Notes: a model not told the origin generated them from the letters alone. 64,000 nt of DNA from Algoriphagus hitonicola (GCF_900113375.1 NZ_FOPC01000001.1:372001-436000); one strand, 5' to 3'; shown: positions 17,798 to 27,669, counted from the stretch's first letter. Program-made: numbers and translations.

Positions 17798-19141
17798 TTA
17801 CCCATTAAAAATCAACTTAAAAGTCGTTCCTTCTCCCTGAATTGATTTTACTTGAATATTCCCTTTGTGACGGCGCATGATTTGCTTGGATAGGCTGAGC
17901 CCGATTCCGGAGCCTTTTTTCTTGGTGGTAAAGAAAGGAATGAAAATTTTACTCAGCGCTTCCTCTTCTATGCCTTTTCCCGTATCACATACTTCGATGA
18001 TGATCTTCCCGGCTTCGTCGATATAGGCCCGGAGACGGATGATTTTTTTATCGGAATCTTCCAGAGCTTGGATTGCATTTTGGGTGAGATTAATCAGGAC
18101 CTGCTCGATTTGGGTTTGATCTCCAAATAGAATGAGTTCCTCCGGTTCCAGTTCTTTGATGAGTTGGATACCTCCTGATTCGATTTGATGATTTAGAAGA
18201 ATTTCCAGTTGTCCAAAAAGATTTGAAATTCGAATACTACTGAATTTTGGGGCAGGAATATGGGCCAGACTTCTAAAGTCAGAGACAAAGCTAATCAAGC
18301 CCTCACTTCGCTTTTCGATGGTGCTGATTCCCATCATGCAGTCTTCCATATCAGATGGGCTGAGCGGTTCGTTATGCTCCATCCGATCTTCGAGTTCGCC
18401 CTTGAGCGTACCCGCAAGAGAAGAAATTGGAGCGATGGAATTCATGATTTCATGCGTGAGGATTTTGACCAGATTTTGCCATGCTTCCATTTCTTTTTCC
18501 TCCAGTTCGGATTGAATATTTTGGAGCGAAACGAGTTTGAATTTTTCTCCCCGCATCAATAGCTCAATGACATACACAGAGAGCTGCATGATTCCGTCTG
18601 GGTGGGCGATTTTAATCAATTCGCTTCCTCCGGTTCTGAGGTTTTGGATAGCGAGATGCAGCTCTTTATTGATCTTTTCGATTTCCGAAATATTCTTCAG
18701 ATCATCTACATTGAGAATTCGCTTGGCAGCGACATTAAAGATCTGGATTTCGCCATTTTCTCCGTAAGTGAGCAGTCCGATGCTCAAGTGTTTAAACACA
18801 GACCGAAAATACTGGTAGTTGGCTTCTTTTTCGGCTTGGTCTTCTTTGAGTTTGGCTAGAATTGCATTGAATTCGATATGGAGATCATCCGTTTCTGTCC
18901 CGTCAAATTTGACTGGGTAGACCTGACTATATTTATCCTGTTTGATGTTGTCTAGAAAGGTCCGGACTTTTTTGAAGGAACTCTCAGAAAATCGAACCAA
19001 TAAAATCACCTGAAAAATCACCAAAATAATAAAAAGGGAAGTCATGAAGACTCCCCAGTCATCAAGAATGGTATAGGATAAAAAGAATAGTGTAATGGCT
19101 AGGAGGACGATTCGTCCCAGCAGGCCTACTTTATAGTCCAT
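17798..19141 (-). CDS. NtrB-type sensor histidine kinase
   Basis: 447 residues. Two adjacent membrane helices at the N-terminus (residues about 8-50, with almost no periplasmic loop) are followed by a HAMP-like linker and a PAS-like stretch (FRSVFKHLSIGLLTYGENGE). The DHp helix carries the phospho-accepting His in LVKILTHEIMNSIAPISS (about residue 229). The ATP-binding domain shows the N box (QVLINLTQNAIQALED) and G boxes (CDTGKGI, GSGIGLSL). The lack of a sensor loop suggests membrane or cytoplasmic sensing. Its start overlaps the regulator gene by 11 bases, so the two are co-translated. Confidence 0.93.
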   Translation of the reverse strand: MDYKVGLLGRIVLLAITLFFLSYTILDDWGVFMTSLFIILVIFQVILLVRFSESSFKKVRTFLDNIKQDKYSQVYPVKFDGTETDDLHIEFNAILAKLKEDQAEKEANYQYFRSVFKHLSIGLLTYGENGEIQIFNVAAKRILNVDDLKNISEIEKINKELHLAIQNLRTGGSELIKIAHPDGIMQLSVYVIELLMRGEKFKLVSLQNIQSELEEKEMEAWQNLVKILTHEIMNSIAPISSLAGTLKGELEDRMEHNEPLSPSDMEDCMMGISTIEKRSEGLISFVSDFRSLAHIPAPKFSSIRISNLFGQLEILLNHQIESGGIQLIKELEPEELILFGDQTQIEQVLINLTQNAIQALEDSDKKIIRLRAYIDEAGKIIIEVCDTGKGIEEEALSKIFIPFFTTKKKGSGIGLSLSKQIMRRHKGNIQVKSIQGEGTTFKLIFNG

Positions 19142-20513
19142 ATTTTTCCAATCTTCGATAAAGCGAAGCTCTCGTCAATCCGAGTTCTTTGGCAGCCTTG
19201 GAAATATTCCCGCCATTCTTGTCAATTGCCCGCTGAATAGTGCTTCGCTCCATATCGTCGAGGTTTAGCGTATTATTTGCAGGGGCTTTTTCGGAGGCAG
19301 GTTTTGCCGAAAGGAAAAAGAAATCCCGTGAATCCAATTCATCCCCGTCAGCCATGATGATCGCCCGCTCAATGGCATGCTGTAGCTCGCGGATATTGCC
19401 AGGCCAGTTGTAGCGCTGCAAAAGCTCCATAGCGGCGGGTCTAAACCCGGTGAAATTCTTCCGGTATTTCTGGGAATATTGTTTGAGAAAGTGATTGGCC
19501 AAAGTCGGAATATCGTCTTGACGCTCACGAAGAGGAGGGAGGAAAATTTCCACCGTATTGATCCGGTAAAGTAAATCTTGTCTGAATGTATTTTCCATGA
19601 CCATCTCATGCACGTGCATATTGGTCGCGCAGATCAATCGGATATCAACGGGAATGGCTTTGTTGGTACCGATACGGGTGACTTCACGTTTTTGCAAAAC
19701 AGTCAGAAGTTTGGATTGTAGGGGCATGGAAAGGTTTCCAATTTCATCCAGAAAGAGCGTGCCATTATCAGCAATTTCAAACCGGCCGGCACGGTCATCC
19801 TTGGCGTCGGTAAATGCACCTCGCTTGTGGCCAAATAATTCGGATTCGAACAGAGTCTCTGTAATTGATCCCATATCCACACCTACAAAGATTTCGTCTT
19901 TGCGAAGTGATCGTTCATGAATCGCCCGAGCGATGAGTTCTTTACCGGTTCCGTTTTCCCCCAAAATCAGAATATTGGCGTCGGTTTGTGCAACTTTGTC
20001 AATGATGGAAAAAATATTCTTCATCGAAGCTGAATTGCCGATGATATCCGTGTAGGGTTTTTTCAGGTCAGACTGAAGCTGTTTTTGCTTTTTCTGCAGC
20101 TTGTCCACCTCATTGTAGCTTTCTTTGAGTTTAATTGCCGAAGATAATGTGGCAATTAGCTTTTCATTTTGCCAAGGTTTGAGGATAAAATCAGTGGCGC
20201 CCTCTTTAAGTGCCTGAACGGCCATTTCGACATCTCCGAATGCAGTAATCAGAATGACCACCGCTTTTGGATCGATCTCTTTGATCTGCTTGAGCCAATA
20301 AAAACCCTCTTTTCCGGAAGTGGTGTCCTCCCGGAAGTTCATGTCCAAAAGGATGACATCGTAATTATTATTATTGATCAAAAAAGGAATTCTTCTTGGA
20401 TCCTTTTCGATCATAACTTCTTTGGCGTGTTTTTTTAGAAGCATTTTTGCTGCAAAAAGCAAATCTTCATTGTCGTCGATGATGAGGATTTTTCCTAACT
20501 CTTGGTTTTCCAT
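19131..20513 (-). CDS. NtrC-family sigma-54-dependent response regulator
   Basis: 460 residues in three domains. The receiver (1-125) has the phosphorylatable Asp in VILLDMNF and the Lys in FILKPWQ. The AAA+ sigma-54 activator domain has Walker A GENGTGKE, the sigma-54 contact loop GAFTDA (variant of GAFTGA) and Walker B TLFLDEIG. A Fis-type helix-turn-helix closes the protein (NISKAAKELGLTRASLYRRL). It should activate sigma-54 promoters when phosphorylated by the neighbouring kinase. Targets are not obvious in the window; the inverted repeats just upstream suggest autoregulation. Confidence 0.95.
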   Translation of the reverse strand: MENQELGKILIIDDNEDLLFAAKMLLKKHAKEVMIEKDPRRIPFLINNNNYDVILLDMNFREDTTSGKEGFYWLKQIKEIDPKAVVILITAFGDVEMAVQALKEGATDFILKPWQNEKLIATLSSAIKLKESYNEVDKLQKKQKQLQSDLKKPYTDIIGNSASMKNIFSIIDKVAQTDANILILGENGTGKELIARAIHERSLRKDEIFVGVDMGSITETLFESELFGHKRGAFTDAKDDRAGRFEIADNGTLFLDEIGNLSMPLQSKLLTVLQKREVTRIGTNKAIPVDIRLICATNMHVHEMVMENTFRQDLLYRINTVEIFLPPLRERQDDIPTLANHFLKQYSQKYRKNFTGFRPAAMELLQRYNWPGNIRELQHAIERAIIMADGDELDSRDFFFLSAKPASEKAPANNTLNLDDMERSTIQRAIDKNGGNISKAAKELGLTRASLYRRLEKYGL

Positions 20514-20591
20514 GATGGTCTTGTTCAGCCTATATTATGTGAAAAATAATGCCAAGTGCAAATTAAGGGTAAATAGGCGTTTTTGATCGCA

Positions 20592-20648
20592 AAACTGTCC
20601 GATTTTGTACGTTAATATATCATTATCGGACAAAAAAGCGGACAGTTT
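20592..20648. promoter_or_regulatory. Nested TGTCCG/CGGACA inverted repeats, candidate NtrC-type upstream activator sites
   Basis: AAACTGTCCG (20592-20601) pairs perfectly with CGGACAGTTT (20639-20648). Inside it, TGTCCGAT (20596-20603) pairs with ATCGGACA (20625-20632). That gives three copies of one half-site between the regulator gene (79 bases away) and the FKBP gene. The spacing suits enhancer binding by a Fis-type regulator. The link to this regulator is inference. Confidence 0.55.
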
Positions 20649-20677
20649 ATCGATTTTCCCGCCCCGCATATAATTTG

Positions 20678-20685
20678 TATCTTTG
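20678..20685 (+). promoter_or_regulatory. -7 element of the FKBP gene promoter
   Basis: TATCTTTG fits the Bacteroidota -7 consensus TAnnTTTG, 28 bases before ATG 20713. The -33 position holds only a T-rich stretch without the final G. The overlapping CGGACA sites lie just upstream. Confidence 0.45.
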
Positions 20686-20712
20686 TTCTTTAATCAAAAA
20701 AGAATAATTATC

Positions 20713-21138
20713 ATGCAAGCAAAAAAAGGTGATAACGTACAAGTACACTACACGGGAAAATTAGAAGACGGAAGCGTATTTGACTCTTCTATTCAACGCG
20801 AACCACTCGGATTCACCTTGGGTGGAGGGCAAATGATTCAAGGCTTTGATACAGCTGTACACGGTATGGCTGTTGGCGATAAAAAAACAGTGACGATTCC
20901 TGCTGCGGAAGCTTATGGTGAGCGTAGGGACGATATGATGATTGATGTACCGTTGACTCAGGTGCCGGAAAACATCAAGCCTGAAATCGGAATGCAACTG
21001 ACCCTACAGGGTGGAAACGGGCAGCCGATGCCAGTGACAGTGACCAATATGGATGAGGAAAAAATCACTTTGGATGCCAATCATCAATTGGCTGGAAAAG
21101 ACTTGATTTTTGATATTGAGCTCGTCAAAATCGGATAA
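20713..21138 (+). CDS. FKBP-type peptidyl-prolyl cis-trans isomerase (SlyD-like)
   Basis: 141 residues from ATG 20713. A TTG ten codons upstream is in frame, but it overlaps the -7 promoter box and adds no conserved sequence. The FKBP core is split by an insert-in-flap domain as in SlyD: VHYTGKLEDGSVFDSS, then GGGQMIQGFDTAVHGMAVGD, then AYGERR...VPLTQVPE and the closing strands DLIFDIELVKIG. There is no signal peptide and no His-rich metal tail. It should act as a cytoplasmic folding helper. It is a single-gene unit with its own terminator. Confidence 0.93.
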   Translation: MQAKKGDNVQVHYTGKLEDGSVFDSSIQREPLGFTLGGGQMIQGFDTAVHGMAVGDKKTVTIPAAEAYGERRDDMMIDVPLTQVPENIKPEIGMQLTLQGGNGQPMPVTVTNMDEEKITLDANHQLAGKDLIFDIELVKIG

Positions 21139-21156
21139 TATTCAATCTAATCATTC

Positions 21157-21196
21157 AAAACCCGGTCTTGAATTTAATTTCAGATCGGGTTTTTTT
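21157..21196. terminator. Bidirectional terminator between the FKBP gene and the leftward 276-residue gene
   Basis: Stem AAACCCGGTCT / AGATCGGGTTT (one mismatch), loop of about 11 bases, seven T on the right and an A-run on the left. It ends at the stop codon of the convergent gene. Confidence 0.8.
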
Positions 21197-22025
21197 ATGG
21201 TCTATTTTGCAAGGAGTCGGGTATGTCAAAAAGTTCGATTCGATCCTGAAATATCAAGGCCATGGTTTCTTGACCAAACTGGATTTGCTTGACTCCTTCA
21301 AAATCAAATGTCATCAAGGTTTCGGTTTGCCGACTGGGAATGTGATAGGATTGAATCGTTTGACCCTGAATCCAAAGTAACCTTTCTTGATAGTAACAAA
21401 TCCGCTCAAAACGGGGGATTTTGATTTTTTCCAGAAGGTTGGCTTGATTGTCAAAGATAAAAATGCCGCTATTTTCAGTGTTTACAAAAAGGCGATTTTT
21501 GATTTCGCGGATTTCTAAGACTTCCAGATTTTCAGTGTTCAAAATCAAATTGAGCGGTTGCTGATCCATCACTACTTTTCTCCGATAATCCATCCGCTTA
21601 AGGTTAAAATCCGATTCGTCCCAGATCCAAATAATATTTCCATTACCTAAAGTCGAGGCCTTTGCGAGATTGATTTCTGGAAAGGGAAAACGACCCTCTG
21701 AAATGGGATTTAAAAAGCGATCTAAAATCCGAAACTCCTGTCGGTCTTCCGAAAAACTAAAAACAGTAACCGTCCATGCGGCCTCGAGCTGCTGTAATCT
21801 GCCCTGCTGTGGAGGAGAGAAATAATTAATTTGATTTCCGTTTTCATCAAATAAAAACAAATCCCCCTGAGCAGTAGAAAGGTAAAGCTGATCCCGGTTG
21901 TCAAAAGAAAGGAGATCAAAATCAGGAATGGTAAAGGTGGCAGTCGGCGAAGATTCCAGTTTGGTTTGGGAGAAACTTTCCAAAAGGCCGAAAAACAAGA
22001 AGAAAATTATCCCCAGTAATCTCAT
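21195..22025 (-). CDS. Exported beta-propeller-like protein, function unknown
   Basis: 276 residues with signal RLLGIIFFLFFGLLESFSQ. The mature protein consists of short repeats with a strand-turn-strand pattern (LLSFDNRDQLYLSTAQGDLFLFDENG; IRELKN..FVNTENSGIFIFDNQANL; MALIFQDRIELFDI), suggesting a small NHL/WD-like propeller. No catalytic motif is visible. Its ATG overlaps the lpxH stop by four bases (ATGA), so it is co-translated with lpxH. That link is the only hint of an envelope role. Confidence 0.65.
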   Translation of the reverse strand: MRLLGIIFFLFFGLLESFSQTKLESSPTATFTIPDFDLLSFDNRDQLYLSTAQGDLFLFDENGNQINYFSPPQQGRLQQLEAAWTVTVFSFSEDRQEFRILDRFLNPISEGRFPFPEINLAKASTLGNGNIIWIWDESDFNLKRMDYRRKVVMDQQPLNLILNTENLEVLEIREIKNRLFVNTENSGIFIFDNQANLLEKIKIPRFERICYYQERLLWIQGQTIQSYHIPSRQTETLMTFDFEGVKQIQFGQETMALIFQDRIELFDIPDSLQNRP

Positions 22026-22798
22026 TCTTCAAAGGTTTTAAGTTTTGCCTGCTCTCCGTCAAACTCCAGGAACGTACATTGGCTTACCCATTCTCCCAGA
22101 TTGAAGTACGTTGAGCGCTCACTTACGGGGATTTCCAAAGGCAAATGTCGATGGCCAAAAATGTAAAAATCGTGGTGAGTTTTTTCTTCCAGGTCTTTGC
22201 AGTATTGCCAAAGCCATTCATCCTCGCCCAAGAAGCGGCCTTCTCCTTTTTTGATGTTGGTAATGCGGCTTTTGCCAGACCAAGCCTTGGCCAAGCGGAT
22301 ACCTAAATCGGGATGAACCCACCGAAAGGCCCATTGGGCAAAAGGATTGGTAAAGACTTTTTTCAGGAATTTATACGAGGAATCTCCAGGACCCAATCCA
22401 TCCCCATGGCCAACTAGAATCCGTTTGTTTTCGATAATCAATTCAATCGGATGATGGTAAATGGGGATTTCGAGCTCTTGGGTAAAATAGTCTTTCATCC
22501 AGAGATCATGATTTCCGGTGAAAAACAAAATCGGGATTTGCTTGCTTCGGAGCTCATGAATTTTCGAAATAAAAGGGACAAAGCCCTTGGGAATTACTTC
22601 ACGATATTCAAACCAAAAATCAAAAATATCGCCTACTAAAAATATCGCTGCTGCCTCATGCTGAATCTCATCCAGCCAGCGAATAATTTTCTGTTCCCTG
22701 ATTTTGCTCTCTTCAGGATTTGGAGCACCTAAGTGAAAATCGGATGCAAAAAATAGCTTTTTTCCATTTAAAGGGAAATTATGTGGATCGGTAGCCAT
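22022..22798 (-). CDS. lpxH: UDP-2,3-diacylglucosamine diphosphatase LpxH
   Basis: 258 residues from ATG 22798 (MATDPHNF). An upstream in-frame TTG at 22822 lies in the ftsH terminator and is unlikely. It removes UMP from UDP-2,3-diacylglucosamine to give lipid X, at the inner membrane, in lipid A synthesis. Motifs: SDFHLGAPN, GDIFDFWFEY, TGNHDLWM, GHGDGLGPGD and FGHRHLPLE, a closer fit to LpxH than the paralogue near 12 kb. It follows the ftsH terminator and is coupled by a 4-base overlap to the downstream propeller gene. Confidence 0.92.
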   Translation of the reverse strand: MATDPHNFPLNGKKLFFASDFHLGAPNPEESKIREQKIIRWLDEIQHEAAAIFLVGDIFDFWFEYREVIPKGFVPFISKIHELRSKQIPILFFTGNHDLWMKDYFTQELEIPIYHHPIELIIENKRILVGHGDGLGPGDSSYKFLKKVFTNPFAQWAFRWVHPDLGIRLAKAWSGKSRITNIKKGEGRFLGEDEWLWQYCKDLEEKTHHDFYIFGHRHLPLEIPVSERSTYFNLGEWVSQCTFLEFDGEQAKLKTFEE

Positions 22799-22826
22799 GC
22801 TGAAAGATAAGGGACGGTGCAAAAAT

Positions 22827-22856
22827 AAAAAAGCCCCGAATCTTCGGGGCTTTTTC
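22827..22856 (-). terminator. Terminator of the rsfS-ftsH transcript
   Basis: Stem AAAAAGCCCCGAA / TTCGGGGCTTTTT with a two-base tip (TC). It is AT-flanked on both sides and sits four bases past the ftsH stop. Its core is nearly identical to the terminator after ahcY. Confidence 0.85.
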
Positions 22857-22859
22857 TAG

Positions 22860-24959
22860 TTATTTTTCTGTTTTGGACTCGGGCACCGTGGCCGAAACAG
22901 ATTCCTCTTCAGTCTCTGCATCGGGATTTGATTTTTCCTTGTCTCTCGGGTCAGGAGCAGGCAAGGTAGCCTCTGGGACCAATTCAGGATTGACTTTCTC
23001 TTTTTTATTGGTAAATGCCTGATAGGTAGTCTCTTTTTCGAAAGGACGTTTTCCAATCAATTTTTCCAGGTCAGACTGGAACAAGATTTCTTTTTCCAAT
23101 AGTTCTTTGGCCAAGATCTCCAACTCCGCTCTTTTGTCTTTCAATAGATCAATGGTTCGCTTATAGGCAAATTCGATCAATTTGTGAACCTCCTGATCGA
23201 TCAGTTCGGCGGTCGCCTCAGAGTAAGGCTTAGTCATCTTATATCCATCAGGCTTGCTTTCATAGAATGAGATATTTCCCAATTTCTCGTTCATACCGTA
23301 CACCGATACGATAGAGTAGGCCAGTTTGGTGATTCGCTCCAGATCGGAAAGTGCTCCGGTAGAGATTTTACCAAAGATGATTTCCTCAGCCGCTCTACCT
23401 CCGAGTGTCATGCACATTTCATCGATGAGCTGCTCAGTCTGATAGAGAAACTGCTCTTTGGGAAGGTATTGAGCATAGCCTAAAGCCGCAACTCCACGAG
23501 GCACGATACTTACTTTGACCAAAGGATCTGCATGCTCAAGAAACCAGCCCGCTACCGCGTGACCTGCTTCATGATAGGCTACGATTTTCTTTTCCTCAGG
23601 AGAAATGATCTTATTTTTCTTCTCCAAGCCTCCAATGACCCGATCCACAGCATCCTGGAAGTCCTGCATATTGACTTCAGTTTTATTTCTTCGCGCTGCG
23701 ATCAAAGCTGCCTCATTACAGACATTGGCGATTTCTGCACCGGCAAACCCCGGAGTCTGAGCGGCCAATTTTTTAGGATCGACATCTTCACCAATTTTAA
23801 TTGGCTTCAGGTGAACCTTGAAAATCGCTTCTCTACCCACGATATCGGGCTTATCAATGGAGATCTGACGGTCAAATCTTCCCGGTCTCAATAAGGCACT
23901 GTCCAAAACATCCGGCCTGTTAGTTGCGGCTAATACGATCACTCCTGTGTCTGTACCGAAACCATCCATTTCTACCAAAAGGGAGTTAAGGGTGTTTTCC
24001 CGTTCATCGTTTGAGCCCGGCATTTGGCCTTTTCCTCTGGATCTACCGATCGCGTCTATCTCATCAATAAAGATAATACAAGGGGCTTTTTCTTTGGCCT
24101 GCTTAAACAAATCCCGAACTCGTGCGGCTCCAACACCGACAAACATTTCGACGAAATCCGAACCGGAAAGTGTGAAGAAAGGGACGCCAGCTTCGCCGGC
24201 CACGGCTTTGGCCAAGAGAGTTTTACCTGTTCCCGGAGGTCCTACCAACAAAGCTCCTTTTGGAATTTTGCCACCGAGCTTGGTAAATTTGGAAGGATTC
24301 TTCAGGAATTCGACAATTTCCTGAATTTCCTCTTTGGCTTCATCCAGTCCTGCGACATTGTCAAAGGTGATTTTTACCTTGTTTTCGGCGTCAAAGAGTT
24401 GGGCTTTGGATTTACCGACATTGAATATTTGTCCTCCAGGACCTGATGGTCCCGCCATTCTTCTCATCATAAACCAGAAGAAAACAAACAACAAGATCAA
24501 GAAGCCAAAGCTTCCGAACCAGCTGCTCCAATTTTCCTCGGTAGTGACCGAATATCCGATTCGCTGATCTGCTTCGACTTTTTCCTCCAGTGTATCAAAA
24601 TCCGTTGCAAACTTATCAGAAGATGCTACCTGTAAGGAATAATGGGGTCCATTGGGATTGAAGAAGCTGGAATTGGCTTCCAGTTCAGCTTTATATTTTT
24701 CTTCAGAAAGTGCAGAAGGCTTGAGTGTGACATCCACTCGATCCATATTTTTGACGATCATGACCTTAGCGATGTCGCCGGAAATATACATGTCCTCAAA
24801 TCGCTTCTGAGTAATGTCCACCATAGATCCACGCTGCTGAATCCAGGTAAGTCCGATCAAAACCAAAATAGCCGCTACAATTAACCAAAGTTGGAAACCC
24901 GGCTTTTGCGGAGGTTTTGGGACAAATTTTTTGCCTTTATTTTTCGTGTTCTCGCTCAT
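22860..24959 (-). CDS. ftsH: ATP-dependent zinc metalloprotease FtsH
   Basis: 699 residues. Membrane-bound AAA+ protease that degrades misassembled membrane proteins and regulatory targets. Two membrane helices (about 20-42 and about 148-168) flank a periplasmic domain. Walker A GPPGTGKT is at about 239, Walker B IIFIDEID follows, then the SRH region with RPGRFDR and the zinc site HEAGH at about 463-467. A long acidic/proline tail (after about 640) ends the protein. It is transcribed after rsfS, 63 bases downstream, and ends at a strong terminator. Confidence 0.98.
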   Translation of the reverse strand: MSENTKNKGKKFVPKPPQKPGFQLWLIVAAILVLIGLTWIQQRGSMVDITQKRFEDMYISGDIAKVMIVKNMDRVDVTLKPSALSEEKYKAELEANSSFFNPNGPHYSLQVASSDKFATDFDTLEEKVEADQRIGYSVTTEENWSSWFGSFGFLILLFVFFWFMMRRMAGPSGPGGQIFNVGKSKAQLFDAENKVKITFDNVAGLDEAKEEIQEIVEFLKNPSKFTKLGGKIPKGALLVGPPGTGKTLLAKAVAGEAGVPFFTLSGSDFVEMFVGVGAARVRDLFKQAKEKAPCIIFIDEIDAIGRSRGKGQMPGSNDERENTLNSLLVEMDGFGTDTGVIVLAATNRPDVLDSALLRPGRFDRQISIDKPDIVGREAIFKVHLKPIKIGEDVDPKKLAAQTPGFAGAEIANVCNEAALIAARRNKTEVNMQDFQDAVDRVIGGLEKKNKIISPEEKKIVAYHEAGHAVAGWFLEHADPLVKVSIVPRGVAALGYAQYLPKEQFLYQTEQLIDEMCMTLGGRAAEEIIFGKISTGALSDLERITKLAYSIVSVYGMNEKLGNISFYESKPDGYKMTKPYSEATAELIDQEVHKLIEFAYKRTIDLLKDKRAELEILAKELLEKEILFQSDLEKLIGKRPFEKETTYQAFTNKKEKVNPELVPEATLPAPDPRDKEKSNPDAETEEESVSATVPESKTEK

Positions 24960-25022
24960 CTATTTTTGATAATTCTATAAACTTATGTTGAAACGGCTAG
25001 CTTGCCTGAAAGTTTGTGGAAA

Positions 25023-25370
25023 TTAATTGACTTGTACCATTTTGGCATCACCCCATAGTTCTTCCAAACCGTAATAGTGTCTTTTCTCTTTGAGAAAAAT
25101 ATGGGCTACCACATCGACATAGTCCATGAGAATCCATTGTTTACCGTTTTTTCCTTCTTTTCTGTAGGGCAAAGATTCGCCGGCCTTAAGAACTTGTTCT
25201 TCTATTGAATCTGATATGGATTCCATTTGGGTGTCTGAGTTTCCAGAACAAATCACAAAAAAATCAGCTACTGAATTTTTGATCTTTCGTAAGTCCATGA
25301 CCACAATATCGGAGGCTTTTTTTTCCTCCATTCCTTTTACAATGATTTTGCTCAGCTCTTCTGCTGTCAT
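25023..25370 (-). CDS. rsfS: Ribosomal silencing factor RsfS
   Basis: 115 residues, full family length. RsfS (Iojap/YbeB) binds L14 on the 50S subunit and blocks subunit joining under poor nutrition. Recognisable sequence: KASDIVVMDLRKIKNSVADFFVICSGNSDTQ (read in two halves) and WILMDYVDVVAHIFLKE..HYYGLEELWGDA. It is the first gene of the rsfS-ftsH unit, divergent from birA with a 62-base gap. Confidence 0.96.
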   Translation of the reverse strand: MTAEELSKIIVKGMEEKKASDIVVMDLRKIKNSVADFFVICSGNSDTQMESISDSIEEQVLKAGESLPYRKEGKNGKQWILMDYVDVVAHIFLKEKRHYYGLEELWGDAKMVQVN

Positions 25371-25432
25371 ATTATTCTTTTAATTTTGCAAAGCCTAAAT
25401 AAACTAATCGTTACTAGGCAAACTCAATATTT

Positions 25433-26197
25433 ATGTATAAAATTCTTGCCAACACGATTTTTTTAGGAAAAGATATACATTTCCTGCCAGTCTGTCATTC
25501 AAGCAATGACATCGCACTCCGATTAGTCAGGGAAAAACGGGCTATGGAAGGAACCATCGTGGTTTGCGCTGATCAAGTCCGTGGAAAAGGACAGCGGGGC
25601 AATACCTGGGAAACCCAAGCTGGGAAAAATTTGACCTTTTCCCTGGTGTTGAAGCCTGATTTTTTGGATCTAACCGAACAATTTTACCTCAATATGGCCA
25701 TTTCAAATGCCATACGAAAGATTTTTGAAGAATATGTTGCGGATATCCAAGTGAAATGGCCCAATGATCTGGTTGTGCCCGGATTTGGGAAAATCGGGGG
25801 AATTTTGATCGAAAATATTTTAGCCACTAAAGGTTGGGAATTTGCCATCGTAGGAATCGGGCTAAATATCAATCAGGAAATCTATTCAACTCCTAAGGCT
25901 ACTTCACTTAGAAAGTTGACTGGATCAGAATTTGACTTGGAGGAAATTTTCAGACTGTTGATTATTCAGATTGAGCAGAATTATATCCGATTAAAGCAAA
26001 ATGCGCTTTCGGCCTTAAAAAAGGAATATCTCCGACATCTGTACCTTTGGGATCAGTGGCAAACATTTGACACAAAATCTGGTAGTATAGTGGGGAAAAT
26101 TTCAGGAATCGATCCTCAGGGAAAGCTGGAATTGACACTGGAAAACGGTGAGCTTCAATTCTTTGATTTTAAGGAGATTCGCTTTCCCGGAATGTGA
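25433..26197 (+). CDS. birA: Biotin--[acetyl-CoA-carboxylase] ligase
   Basis: 254 residues without an N-terminal DNA-binding domain, so a ligase-only (class I) BirA. It makes biotinyl-AMP and attaches biotin to carboxylase carrier protein. Motifs: [20 protein letters not shown] (biotinyl-AMP loop) and [19 protein letters not shown], plus a C-terminal SH3-like cap ending in [13 protein letters not shown]. It is divergent from rsfS, a common Bacteroidota order. Confidence 0.95.
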   Translation: MYKILANTIFLGKDIHFLPVCHSSNDIALRLVREKRAMEGTIVVCADQVRGKGQRGNTWETQAGKNLTFSLVLKPDFLDLTEQFYLNMAISNAIRKIFEEYVADIQVKWPNDLVVPGFGKIGGILIENILATKGWEFAIVGIGLNINQEIYSTPKATSLRKLTGSEFDLEEIFRLLIIQIEQNYIRLKQNALSALKKEYLRHLYLWDQWQTFDTKSGSIVGKISGIDPQGKLELTLENGELQFFDFKEIRFPGM

Positions 26198-26227
26198 ATT
26201 TGATTTTAAATTCCAAGATTTAAGCGG

Positions 26228-26235
26228 TACCTTTG
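26228..26235 (+). promoter_or_regulatory. -7 element of the ahcY promoter
   Basis: TACCTTTG matches TAnnTTTG, 45 bases before the ahcY ATG. A TTTG at 26199-26202 is 25 bases upstream rather than the ideal 19, so the -33 box is uncertain. Confidence 0.5.
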
Positions 26236-26279
26236 CACGAGTTTTTGAAAAAAAGATCTTATCAATTAACACAATTCAT

Positions 26280-27599
26280 ATGTCAGAAATTAAGTCTGAA
26301 AAATTTATTCCGTTTAAAGTAAAAGATATCTCACTAGCGGAGTGGGGAAGAAAAGAGATCAAACTTGCCGAGGCAGAAATGCCCGGTTTGATGGCCTTGA
26401 GAGAGGAATATGGTGCAGCTCAGCCTTTGAAAGGCGCTCGCATTGCTGGATGTCTGCACATGACTATTCAAACTGCGGTTTTGATTGAGACCTTGGTGGC
26501 TTTAGGTGCAGAGGTGACTTGGTCTTCATGCAATATTTTTTCTACACAGGATCACGCTGCTGCGGCAATTGCTGCTGCGGGGATTTCAGTTTATGCCTGG
26601 AAAGGAATGACTGCCGAGGAATTTGACTGGTGTATTGAGCAGACCTTGTTTTTCGGTGATGAGAGACAGCCGCTTAATATGATCTTGGATGATGGTGGAG
26701 ATCTGACCAATATGGTTTTGGATAATTATCCGGAATTGGTTGGCGGGATCCGAGGCTTGTCTGAGGAGACGACCACAGGGGTTCATAGACTTTATGAGCG
26801 CATGAAAAACGGTACTTTACCGATGCCTGCCATCAATGTCAATGATTCAGTTACCAAATCCAAATTTGACAATAAATACGGATGTAAGGAATCTTTGGTC
26901 GATGCGATCCGAAGAGCTACTGATGTCATGATGGCTGGAAAAGTCGCTGTCGTGGCTGGATACGGTGATGTGGGCAAAGGATCCGCGGCCTCTTTGCGAG
27001 GAGCTGGAGCTAGAGTGATTGTCACGGAGATCGATCCAATCTGCGCGCTTCAGGCTGCCATGGATGGTTTTGCTGTGAAAAAAATGGCTGATGCAGTCAA
27101 AGAAGCTGATATCGTGGTAACGGCCACTGGAAATAAAGACATCATCACCGGAGAGCATTTCTTGGGGATGAAAGATAAAACGATCGTTTGTAATATCGGC
27201 CACTTCGACAATGAGATCGATATGGCTTGGTTAAACAAAAACTATGGACACACCAAAAACGTCATCAAGCCTCAAGTGGATTTGTATGATTTGGATGGCA
27301 AAGAGTTGATTATTTTGGCAGAAGGAAGATTAGTGAATCTGGGATGTGCGACTGGTCACCCGTCTTTTGTGATGTCAAATTCATTTACCAATCAAACCTT
27401 GGCTCAATTGGAGCTTTGGGAAAAGCACGAGGAATATCAGCCAGGAGTCTATGTGCTTCCAAAAAATCTAGACGAAAAAGTAGCCGCACTTCACCTCGCC
27501 AAATTGGGTGTGGAGTTGGAAACGCTTTCTGAAGATCAGGCCAAATATATCGGAGTAGAGGTACAAGGGCCGTTTAAGCCTGAGTATTATCGATACTAA
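26280..27599 (+). CDS. ahcY: Adenosylhomocysteinase (S-adenosylhomocysteine hydrolase)
   Basis: 439 residues from ATG 26280 (MSEIKSEK). The frame is open further upstream into birA, but that part is not conserved. It splits S-adenosylhomocysteine into adenosine and homocysteine, with bound NAD, in the methyl cycle. Visible: [16 protein letters not shown], the catalytic segment [14 protein letters not shown] site [27 protein letters not shown] and the C-terminal dimer arm ending KPEYYRY. It has its own promoter and terminator. Confidence 0.98.
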   Translation: MSEIKSEKFIPFKVKDISLAEWGRKEIKLAEAEMPGLMALREEYGAAQPLKGARIAGCLHMTIQTAVLIETLVALGAEVTWSSCNIFSTQDHAAAAIAAAGISVYAWKGMTAEEFDWCIEQTLFFGDERQPLNMILDDGGDLTNMVLDNYPELVGGIRGLSEETTTGVHRLYERMKNGTLPMPAINVNDSVTKSKFDNKYGCKESLVDAIRRATDVMMAGKVAVVAGYGDVGKGSAASLRGAGARVIVTEIDPICALQAAMDGFAVKKMADAVKEADIVVTATGNKDIITGEHFLGMKDKTIVCNIGHFDNEIDMAWLNKNYGHTKNVIKPQVDLYDLDGKELIILAEGRLVNLGCATGHPSFVMSNSFTNQTLAQLELWEKHEEYQPGVYVLPKNLDEKVAALHLAKLGVELETLSEDQAKYIGVEVQGPFKPEYYRY

Positions 27600-27623
27600 A
27601 ATCCTTTTCGAATTAAAAAAATC

Positions 27624-27653
27624 AAAGCCCCGAAAATTCTTCGGGGCTTTTTT
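27624..27653 (+). terminator. Terminator after ahcY
   Basis: Stem AAAGCCCCGAA / TTCGGGGCTTT, loop AATTC, then six T. It lies 25 bases past the stop. Confidence 0.88.
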
Positions 27654-27669
27654 AGTTTTTATGTTTTGA

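Noticed and set aside
20539..20554. Sigma-54 -24/-12 promoter ahead of the NtrC-type gene
   Set aside because: TGGCAT is present, but the -12 GC is missing at the required 10-base spacing, so it is too weak to list as a promoter.
20683..20712. TTG start giving a ten-residue longer FKBP protein
   Set aside because: The TTG overlaps the -7 promoter box TATCTTTG, and the conserved protein begins at ATG 20713.
26148..26279. Upstream extension of ahcY inside birA
   Set aside because: The added 44 residues are a shadow of birA in another frame; ATG 26280 follows a promoter-like box.
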